A stretch of 64,000 bases of DNA from Mytilus californianus (taxonomy: Eukaryota > Mollusca > Bivalvia > Mytilida > Mytilidae). Below, one piece after another: positions 20,801 to 32,800 of the stretch (the stretch's first letter is position 1; the number at the start of each line of letters is the position of its first letter). A program made the translations under genes and the position numbers. The notes below the pieces were generated by a model, which did no database searches, had not been told where the DNA came from, and was given only the letters and a program-made list of their open reading frames with translations. The DNA lies in the NCBI RefSeq assembly GCF_021869535.1, contig NW_026262581.1, positions 78,521,955 through 78,585,954 on the forward strand. Reading direction: 5' to 3'.

Positions 20801-23800
20801 ACTGAACGTCAAATATGATCTTGATTTTTTTCAATAATCAAAGATCAAAAAAAATTAGAATACTTTCAATTGAATTAACAATGACAAGTATCTGCTTTGA
20901 TAACGCATAACTTATCCTTTATGTAACATCGATATTCTTTGGAATATTCTCAAGTGAAAGCGCAAAATCGACAAGTACATATTTGATATAAACAAGTTGT
21001 AACTTTACAATAATGATGTACTGGACATCGTACTATTGTCAAATATAGGATCTTTGAAATGTTGGATTGCAAATGGTTTTTTTTTATCTTTTACCTGTCC
21101 TGCAGTGTGTGTCAGTGAATCCATCAGCACATGTACAGTTATATCCGTTGACTTGGTCATTACAAATCGCCCCATTCTCACATGGGTTAGATGCGCATTC
21201 GTCAATATCTGTTAAAAATAATCATAAATTGATGGACTTTAAAAACGCAAAGCTAGATCATTCTTTTTAATGCTCATTTTCAAGTATGCAATACTTGTAA
21301 AATATAACTGTAACCATTCATTTCATTCATTACTTCATTGTCCAAAAACGTTTGCAGTTCGAAAGTTGAATTTATTACCTTATGTTTATTGTTCAAATCA
21401 TGTGGTGTGACTGAAACCCTAGTTTTTACCATATCGATGGATGTGTTACCGTTGACGACAATGACTTCCTGTAACAAACGCCTAAATGACAGAAAAGTCA
21501 ACCAGTTCTGATTGGAATGTTGGTTTGTACGTTCTGATTTGACCTCTGTCCAACACATTACAGTGTGTTTTGGCATTATGCGGTTTGATTAACAGTTGAC
21601 GTTGCGGCCGAAAACATGTCTCGCAAATTACGTTGCGTAATCAAATTTTATTGACGTGGCGTTGTCAAAACCTATCTATCTGGTCATGGGTGGTCATCAA
21701 CAAATCCCATCTTCCTGTACCGTTTTTGTAACGACAATAAGAGGAGTTTCTGACGTGAAATTTAATAGTAACAGCACATTCACGCATTCCTGCCTGCAAT
21801 ATGATTATGGTCTGATTCCGATTGTCATTGCTCTGTCTCGGCAATATGGAGATACAACATTCTTTTACTGATTGAAGTTTGGTTATTGATTGAAAGAATT
21901 GTTTCATGAACAAAAAAATTTCAAAGAATCATTTATGGGTTTCAAATAACGCTTTAAGAAATTCGTGCGACTTCAAAATTCCAGTATGTTCAATTTCCTC
22001 AGGTAAGTCAGGTATTTAGTTTTCCTTTTTCTTCTAGAAGTATGGTAAACATGAATAGTATTTATATGAGGATCAATCATGATTTGGTTAAAAAAAATCA
22101 CCCAAAATGTGTGTTACGTTTGTAAAGTCCGTCAGTATAATACATGTACAAACAGTATTTATTTCAATTACATATGTTTATGCGTCTATCACTTATTATC
22201 TAATGATATTTACACTTGCCTCATAATTTTTCCCGACTATATATATACTTCACAAATATAACCTTGATTTTTCTCAATAAATATAGTTACACTCATTTGT
22301 TTTAAATAATTTAAATTTTTTTCATTTCCATAATTAACTGTTCTTTTTTCATAACCCATAACTTATCCTTTAATATAACGTCCTGATGAACATTTTAAGG
22401 GGACACGCACTATCCACTGTTGAACCATGACAACTACATCTTTAATATCAACAACTTTTTTCCCGTTTAGAATTATATTGCACTGACAAAGGTAGTACCT
22501 CAAACACTACTCTCAGTAAGGTCAAATATAGGCACTTAACCATAACGAATTGCAAATGTTTGATCAATTTGTTTACCTGTCTCGCAGTGTGTGTCAGTGA
22601 ATCCAGCAGCACAAGTACATTTATATCCGTTGACTTTGTCATTACAAGTCGCTTCATTCTCACATGGGTTAGATGAGCATTCGTCAATATCTGTAAATAA
22701 AATACTGATTTCTGGGTTACTTGTGACATAAACTCAGAGGTCAAATTTCTAGTTTGCGCCTATCACATTTTGTATTTTATTGATATCTAACAGGCATAAC
22801 AAAATTTCTCGACTAGTTGAATATACTTGTCATTTATAACCCTGATTCTAATAACATCAAACTGATCATTTATGAGTAGGTATAATAGACAATCGGAAAG
22901 GCAGGAACACAATTAATTTTTTGAATCATGTCAAGAACATTTTTCATATTCACAACTTTTCCCCTTTTAGAACTGTATTGCACTGAACTAATTCGTACAT
23001 GAAACAAAAATCTTAAAGTAAAGTAAAAAAAATAACCATCTAAACATAATGAATTGCAAATATTGGATCAATTTGTTTACCTGTCTTGCAGTGTGTGTCA
23101 GTAAACCCAGCAGCACATGTACATGTATATCCATTGACCTTATCATTACACGTAGCACCATTCTCACACGGGTCAGATGTACATTCGTCAATATCTGTAA
23201 ATGAAATATTGAATTTTTGATTGCTTTATAACACATGTACACTAAGTTTTGACTAAATGTGTCGTTCCTATATGCATTTGGAAAATCAAGCACAATTTTC
23301 ACTTTTGTCAAAATAAGGTAAAATAAAACCACTTAACCATAATGGATTGCAAATGATTGATCAATTTGTTTACCTGTCTCGCAGTGTGTGTCAGTGAATC
23401 CTGCAGTACATATACAGTTATATCCGTTGACTTGGTCATTACAAGTCCCTCCTTTCTGACATGGCTTAGATGAGCATTCGTCAATATCTGTAAGCAAATA
23501 TGAAATTTGCGGTTACTTGATTTCAACACATGCAGATAAAGTATTAACTTTAATTACATATGTTAATCATATTTGTATTCTTACGATATGAACACGCCTC
23601 ACAATTCTATACACTAGAGATAGATTCTTGACGAAATATAAAATCAGGATTTTTCTCTATAGTTATACTTACAAATTCAAAATAAAGTAGTTCCCTTTTT
23701 CGTTTTAATAACACTTTCTTAATGTGTCGTTCATATTTGCATTCGGAAAGTCAAGCACAATATTCACTTTTGAAACTTGACAAGTCGATTTTTGATTTTA

Positions 23801-26800
23801 TGTACTTGTTTCCATTCAGAATAATTTTGTATGAAACCAACCGACTTCGAACCGAGAACACAACTCTCAAAATAAGGTCAAATAAAACCACTCAGCCATA
23901 ATGGATTGAAAATGATTGATCAATTTGTTTACCTGTCTGACAGTGTGTGTCGGTGAATCCATCAGCACATATACAGTTATATCCGTTGACTTGGTCATTA
24001 CAAGTAGCTCCATTCTGACATGGGTTAGATGAGCATTCGTCAATATCTGTAAAAAAATGAATTTTTGGTAACTTGACATCACTTGTTGTATTCTAACGAT
24101 ATCATCACTTGCCTTACAATATTTCTCAACTTGTTCAACAAACTTGTCCTCAAATATAGAGCTGTTTTTTTTTCTAAAGAGTTATACTCTCAAGTTAAAA
24201 AAAATAGAATTATTTCACATTATAAATGACAAGTATTAGTTTTTGAAAACGTATAACTTATCCTTGACGCGTAGTGTTTATGTACATTCGGTAAGGAACA
24301 CGGGAAATTCACTTTTGGAATCAAGACAAGTACATATTTCATAGGAACAATGTTTCTACCTTCAGCATTATATTGTACTGAAAAACTTTGAACTTTAAAC
24401 ACAACTCTTAACGTAAGGTCAAATATAGCCACATAAACATATATTGCTTTCGTAAATTTTTGTATTCTTGTCATTTATTTTTGCTTATGTGCTTTGTCTA
24501 TATGTCTTTTGGTTTTTCTTTGTTGACATATTTGTTTTTTATAGTGATTAAGATTATAACACAATGTTGACAACTGTCAAATATTTTTGACTTTTTTACC
24601 TATTATGTCTGTTTGTTTTGTTCACACATTGTTGTCATGTAATGAAATTTTATGCGACTGTCATATAAGTGAGAGGTTTAGCTAGCTATAAAACCAGGTT
24701 TAATCCACCATTTTCTACATCAGAAAATGCCTATACCAAGTCAGGAATATGATAGTTGTTATGTATTCGTTTGATGTGTTTGAGCTTTTGATTTTGCCAT
24801 TTGATTAGGGACTTTCCGTTTTGAATTTTCCTCGGAGTTCGGTATTTTTGTTATTCTCTTTTTGCAAAGGATTGTCATTTTTTTACCAGTATCGCAGTGT
24901 GTGTCAGTGAACCCAGCAGTACATATACAGTTATATCCTTTGACGTGGTCATTACACATAGCTCCATTCTCACATGGGTTAGATGAGCATTCGTCAATAT
25001 CTGTAAGCAAATGTTAAAGTTATGGTTAAAAGATAATACACATATACATAAAGTATTAAATGCAATTGTGATTGTGCATGAGCATATCACGATATAAACG
25101 CAGATTACAATTTTTCTCGACAAGATATATTTTTCTTGATGTCATATATAACCATGATGTTTCTTGAAAGTTATATTCAGAAGTTCAAAATAAGTAACAA
25201 ATCTTTTAATTACATTATTAGTTACAAGTTTTCGATTTCGTTCTAATGTGAATTCGGAAAGACAGCGCAAGATTCACTTCTGAAACATGACAAGTACACT
25301 TTAACGTAAAACTTTGGAAATGTTTCGTCAATATGTTACCTGTCTCGCAGTTTGTGCCCGTGAAACCAGAAGCACATGTACAGCTGTATCTGTTGTCTTG
25401 GTCATTACAAGTAGCTCTATTTTTACATGGGTTGGATGTGCATATTCCGATGTCTGAAGTGAATTACATAAAATTACAAAACACTGAATTGAGTCCATAT
25501 GTTTCATTTAAAGAAAATTCATTGAAACAGTAAAGGAGCATTTTGCATTCAGTTCTTTAATTTTCATTATAATTAATTTACTGAATTTAAGCATATTTGA
25601 TTTTTTCATACTTTGTACTTGGCTACGGGTGAGATTTTGTTATCTTGATTATGTTTCGTCACTAGAGACAACATTAGCATGAATCATTGTCCAATATAAC
25701 CCATTTAAAAGAAACACATTACCCAACAGACAGAACTATATTTGTATTGTTATGATAATGTAATTATCATGTTTAATCTATCTTGGTCTAATTTGTTTTG
25801 GGTGGCCTTGTAAGATGTTTTTTTTTTTTTAATTACAAAATCATAACAGTATATACAGTGTTCCTGTTGAAGAAAAATCCAGGAAAGCACTTCGAACGCA
25901 CCAAACTTATAAGTGTCATTCTCATTTTCAAGCGCTATGTTATAACGTAACTAGTGACCGAGGGTATCATCAGCTAATAAGCCATTGCTACGGCACTGAC
26001 ATGATCTGTTACCGACTTTTAACAGCGCAACACAAGCAGTCAGGGAAAATTTTGTAAACGAATTCGTCATTGAAATTATATAATATATTTTACACACTGT
26101 GATGTCACATCGATAATTTAATAAACCAGCATAGAGAAGATATTGTTTGGAATTGGGGAATCAAAACGTGAGACATGCACATTTCAGGGCATTTATGGTT
26201 CCAATGAAGTAAAACGTGCCTTAATTTAAAATATTTGAAAAGATATTAACATTGAACAATATGGTTGAGTAAAGAACGGTTTTGATTTTGTATGTCACAT
26301 AAAGGACAAACGCTTAAATGTAAATATAAAATGTTTTCTATTATTTATTTCAACATAAATATGTATGTGGCAATCCGTTCAATGTTTAACATAAACTAAA
26401 ACCTATGAATATCGCATTGTAGTGGATAAGAGAATACAGGTCTAAATATATTTCATTTTGTTTGAAATTGGGTTTTTCTCGTTTGCTATTTGTAGTACTT
26501 ATGTATAGATTGGAACTAGTATAACTAGTTCTGATACTAGTTCTGCAACAGTATTTATTATTTATGAAGTTTGATGTTAGGTTCATATGGCACGAGAACA
26601 ATTTTGCGGTTCCTACGGATGGGGTTTTATGGTACTATATAAAGTTTTGCATTTAAATGTATTAGTATCGAAGGTGCTCGCAGTAACGTCGAATCGAAGT
26701 TAGTCACATTAGTATATATACAGTTGCTGCTATGTTTATCATATTTTTGTTTATGGGCCAGCTGAAGACCGCCTCCGGGTGCGGGATTTTCTCGCTGTGT

Positions 26801-29800
26801 TAAAGACCCATTGGTGGCTTTCGGCTGTTTTCTGCTCTTTGGTCGGGTTGTTGTCTCTTTGACACATTCCCCATTTTCATTCTCAATTTTATTATTACAT
26901 GTATTTATATGTTGTTTGAAGAAATCTGTGCAATTAAATAAAATAAAATATTGTATCGCAAGAGAAAATAATATGTTACTGCGAGCAACTAATCCTATTT
27001 CTGTGTTTGTCTTGTTTATAGCCTATTGAATTTAGAGTAGAGATACTTTAAATTTGGAATAGCAGGGCGAGGAAGAATTTAATTGTGGAAAACAGAGACA
27101 TATACAAGTTTTAATACGATTTAAGCCTATGCTGTGGAACGACAACAATGCTCACTGCCTCAACTGCATTTCATTTAGAACCATCTGTTTTACAATATAT
27201 ATAATAAATGTTTTCTCACCATTTACAACTACAAGTCTTATGCATTCTTGGTCGGATGCTTCTCTGAAAAAAAGAGACAACAGATAATAAATTGATAAAA
27301 AAAATACCAAGAAATACACCACAATATGTCTAGTTTTCCTGAAAAGGATTTTTACACAACAGTTTTATGAATAACCTTTTTTTTAAATAGTTAAACATGT
27401 TTCTGTTATTTTACAGAAGTAATGATATTTTTTTAGAATTAATTACACCTCAAATAAGGTGAAAATGAGATAAATCATATCATTACCATAGCTCATCGTA
27501 AGATTTCTTTTGAACATTCAAAAAACCTACATAACGGCTTATACTAAGTGTTGTCAATTAATCGTTCTGATATGTTAGCATGTTTTTAGCTAGTTCTCTC
27601 ACTATAATTAAAGAACTTATCATATTTTTGTTTTGTAATAAAGCTGACTATAATAAGGGAGTGAATTATTTTGAAGTGTGAAATACTATTCGAATGTTCA
27701 GATAAATAATGTTATCTTACTGTTACACATATAAATACAAAAAAAAAGAAGATGTGGTATGATTGCCAATGAGACATCTTTCCACAAGAGACCAAATGAC
27801 ACAGAAATTAACAACTATAGGTCACCTTACGGTCTTCGACAATGAGCAAACCCCATACCGCAAAGTCATCTATAAAAGGCCCCGAAATGACAGATGTAAA
27901 ACAATTCAAACGACAAAACTAAAGGCCTAATTTATGTACAAAATAATGAACGAAAACTAATATGTTACACAGCAACAAACTATAACCGCTGACTTGAGAC
28001 AGGCACATACATAATAAACTAGTATGAAGGCACCAACCCTCCCCCTAACCTTGGACAGTCGTGTAACAGTACAACATAAGAACAAACTATAAAAATCAGC
28101 AAAAAAGGCATAACTCATCAGATGAATACAAATAGAAATACATCTAACAAAAATACAGAGCGGACGTGGCAGGGTATTTATACATCCCCACAACAAAAAC
28201 ACACTAAGTACAGATCTAAGAATACTCGCAGTTACTAACAGCTAGCTCAAAGCCAATAACAAATAAAAAAAAATCATGCATTTAAGACTAAAATATCAAT
28301 CAGTACACATCCAACATCCAATGGATTAAGTGTAAAGACGTCATTAACAGTCAGAGGAAAACATGGCCTTGTGCAATGCCAAAATACAAGGATCGACAGA
28401 TTGTAGAGCCATGAATGTGCATATGTATATAAAAATATTTTTTAGTTTGATTTTAATTTACTGATAATAAAATCAATATTAATATCAATAAAAACAATAT
28501 TCAAAGATCTAATTACAGTGTTGAAATGGTAAACATTTAAAAAAAAGTTTATTTAAAGGATAGATAACTTTACCTGGATCGTTTCTAAATTTCAGGGATC
28601 TGTAAACAACTTCTCCTTAAAAATTAGGTTGTGCTATCCCTTTTGAAATAAGTTTTCTACAGGTTCAATCAAACTTCAAAACCAACGGGCATAGCGAACA
28701 AGTTGTGATATATAAACACCGTAAGATGGTGCCAAAATAACATCACCGTCAAAAAAAGGAAAATAACAATAGGGAACGAAAAATCGTCCCTTTTGTCGTA
28801 AATTTAAGTGTAGAGTTTCCCGTGTTAAACTGAAGTATCTAAATCTAGGAAAGGACAGTTATTTCCGTTTATATTTGATTTATTTAAAGTAAGTTCCTTT
28901 TGGTAAATTTCGGCAGTATATTTAGAAAATTCTTGATTATTTAACGACATATTATCATCAAGATAACGGTAATGGTTGTTAAATTATTCAATTAAATGCA
29001 ATTTTGACGGGTTTTTACTGAGTTTGGTCATAAACTGTGATTCATAACAGTACAAGAACAAGTCTGCTTTTAAAGGGGCACAATTGGTGCCCGTAGGAAT
29101 ACCTACAACCTGTTGATAAACTTTGTTACCGAAGCGTATATCAATATTATCAATGAGAAAATTAACAGCTTCAATCATATCATTACACCCCCAGTAAGTA
29201 TATCTAGCATATTAACCTTTCTCATTAGTGAAGAAGGCTCTAAATGAGTTGCAGCAAATATATTTGCATTCATTTATTTAAATAGGAAAACTTTTGTTTG
29301 ATAATATTGTGTGGAAGTGTAGTGTAAAGATTTGAAAAGTCAAAACTGTCACTGGTAACGTTTTCTTCTGTAGCTCAGTCCATATCGTAAACTTGGATAT
29401 GTATGATGGCTCGTCTCGAAGCTGAGACATTTTCACATAATTATGTAGTTAAATTTTCGGGGATTCATTTTCCGTAAATTAGCATACCCCGAAAATTCTT
29501 TCGTGATGCGGCTCCTCGTGGTAAAAAATCCCTTTTTTTAAACAATAAGTTCTTTGAAAATTTAATACTTTAAACACATTTAATAACTCCATAGTTTTAA
29601 CACATTTATTCTATGGTCCTCTACTTTCCAAATCAACACTAATGGTTAGGCTCAGTCATTTGTTAAAAATAGAAACATGTCCATTATCACTACATAGAGA
29701 TTTTTTGTTTACGCACAACTTTTGAGTTCCTCAATTTGAGGCGCATTAGGGAAATTGACCAATATTAAAATCCATAATTCTGATTTTTCCAAATATTCTT

Positions 29801-32800
29801 GTGTGATCTTCATCGGTATGACTTTCTGAATAAATCTGTGTATTTTTGTTCATTTCTGAAAGAAAATAAAGTTGTTTCAGCACTATAAGGCAAAGACCCT
29901 TTTATCGCTATATTTATTAATTCTGAATACAATGTGTATGTTTAATTGATTTCTTCCTGTATACCTTCACAAGTCAAAATATGGATAAAACATCTGATTA
30001 TAACCTTCAATTTCAATATACAGACCCTGTTGAAGCATTAAATAAAATTTTCTGATGTCTAAAAGTGCTTTTTAACTGAGAAAATATATGTAAAAATGTA
30101 GATTTCATCAAAAACCCTAAAAAATACTTAATAATTTATACCACTTGAAATCTAATATTTCAACCTAAGAAACCACTCTAAACTGCTATGAATGTCATAT
30201 TTATCATCTAAGTAAAGCACAATGAAGTGCAAATCTTAAAAACTTGGCCTTTCACATAAAACTATTTCAAAAAAAGATTTTAGCAATGTCTTTAGTGTGT
30301 CATGTTGACTTACAATTTAACAATATTAAATGTTTCCATAGAAGTTAGTGCCTTTTTCAAGTCAATGACATGTGCCTGTCAGCGTCTCATGTAAACAAAG
30401 TTTTGTTTGTGCCTAAAAGAAGTGCTCCAGCCCCGTGCCAGTAATACATTTTAAAAGCGAAAATTGTTGCTGATCTTTATAGATAATGTTAATCTAGAAC
30501 CAGCTGTGATATCTAGGTATTTATAAAAGACAACTAACCTTCATTTTCACAATCTTCTCTGGTGTACAAGATGCAATCATGCATAAATCAGTCTGACAAC
30601 TTCTAAAATACATCTTGTAATTTGGGTCAATATGCGCAATTGATTTCCCATAGATGGTAATGGTAACGTTTTCTTCTGTAGCTCAGTCCATATCGTAAAC
30701 TTGGATATGTATGATGGTTCGTTTCGAAGCTGAGACATTTTCACATATGTGGTTAAATTTTAGGGGTACGAAGTGAGATTCTTTTTTCCGTAAACTAGCA
30801 TACCCCGAAAATCCTTTCGTGATGCGGCTCCTCGTGGTAAAAAAATCCTTTATTTTCACACAATAAGTTCTTTGAAAATTTAATACTTTAAACACAATTA
30901 ATAACTCCATAGTTTTTATACATTTATTCTATGGTCCTCTAATTTCCAAATCAACACAAATGGTTAAGCTCAGTCACTTAAAATAGAAACATGTCCAATA
31001 TCACTACACAGAAATTTTTTGTTTACGCACAACCTTTGAGTTCCTCAATTTGAGGCGCATTAAGGATATTGACCCAATTCCACTATTTTCGTATATCTTA
31101 TTACAAAAATTAATGATAAGTTATTTGATAGTGGTAAAGGAACTAGTTAAAAGCACTGAAAGATTAGTTGTAGAACACTTACTAGAGGCCCGAGATGAAA
31201 CGATATTTTACTGGTTTTTGTGTAGTTGAGGTAACCAATACATAGTAGGGACCTTCGAATGTTCAGAAGAGGCATTAAGCTGTGACGTGGTTATGATATG
31301 GTTGTTTACTATATGGCTATCTGTGTACGGACTTGAATGTAGAAGAATTTAAAATTTCATTCATAAGAACATCCGTGTAGTATTTACGGCATACTACCAC
31401 CACATTGTTGGCTGCTTTGTCGGCCGGTTCAAACACAAACCGCTTTTAAAGTACTTGAAATTTGTTTCTTATTCTTCTAGAAATAGGCGTATTATGTACT
31501 CTTTTATTTATTTCTGATTTATTTTCAAAATGTGGTATTCGAATATCCACAACATTCATACATTTATTTAAATAAGAATCAAGAGAGTTTTTTATTAGAT
31601 TTTTCCCGTTAACACCAATCTTTACAATACGATGAAAAAGCGTCTTTTGTGACTTGACGACACTGTTTCCAATCTATTTTAGATGATGGACGATATTTTT
31701 GGTCCTTTTTTCAAAACATTTTTAACCTCTCGGTCTTGAACGATATTGAGGTCACCCGTAATAACATGGCCAAAGGGATCATGTCTAAAATTCGACGATT
31801 CACAGTCTCAAATTAGAGTAGTAGTATTTTCTACACTGACGTCTGATGTTACTGACGTATAATTAGATATTAAACTTCTGCTGGATTTTTTGTATTATAC
31901 GAAATAATAGGTGGTTCCGTGTTATCAAAATAGGGAGGTATAAAGTTTTGAATGGTAGAGTCATTAGATAAACTCGATAAGTTGATGAAATCAATCCCTC
32001 TGTTAATATATTTTATTTTCAGAAAACGCCCTTTATGATCTTCCAGTTTATCGATACGCGGGAACAGACTATGGTGGCAAAAAGCTGTAATTATACGCGA
32101 ATATTCATTGAGTGGGATGAAGAACGAGATTGTGTGACACTTCTTGAAAATTTCATGTAATTTACTAATTGGTATTTGACCCAGTTTACATAATAATTGA
32201 TGCCTACCATTGTTTTCTAAATATAGATAGATCATCAAGTGTATAATTTATACGATGTTTAATTCGTTGATTTCGATAAATACGTGTGCTATGAGACCTG
32301 TTATTACGTTGTCTTTTGTCAACAATATTCATAATATCAATAGAAGAAGTTTTAGATATGTTCCCTTGTCCCTTTATATTGTCATTTAGATCCAGGGGGT
32401 ATGCTGTCTACAGTCGTTTAATCCAAGACATTTCGATAATTTTACGGGAATCTTCAAATTGTTTATGACTGTTAATGAACGTATATGTGCTAAATACACT
32501 AACTGGAACTGTGATGAGATTATGAATTGTTATTTTCTACTTGTCAAGATCTACGTGCGTTTCGGCAATAATTTTTATCGACAGGTTGCAGCCCTTTAAT
32601 AGGTTTATGTCGGTATTGTTATGAATTACAAATTATGGCCAAACTTGCTGAAGATCCGTTTAAATACCATTTAGTAGAAAATTTCAATAACACTCACCGT
32701 TACCTGTATGACATTTTTGCTTTAAATAATCAACAATTATTAAAGTTTACTGCGAACTTATACCCAAAGTAATTGAATTTAAACAGATTAAATTAAATTC

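Larger units (their letters stand above)
28545..32400 (-). mobile_element. Penelope-like element with internal duplication, decayed
   Basis: On -, it starts with a basic region ([16 protein letters not shown] at about 32340-32230). It continues through a 122-codon frame (32238-31870) and [10 protein letters not shown] (near 31765). After an interruption come [12 protein letters not shown] (about 29350-29310), [15 protein letters not shown] (about 29120) and the catalytic Y-L-D-D (about 28955). Stops and frameshifts are many. The RT order and motifs fit Penelope-like elements. Confidence 0.8.

Noticed and set aside
22448-24082. Frames on - such as 22744-22448, 23529-23308 and 24082-23867 that read through the EGF exons
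   Set aside because: These are the wrong frame (they read T-N-A-H-L-T-H-V-R). The phase 1 frame with D-I-D-E-C is the real one.
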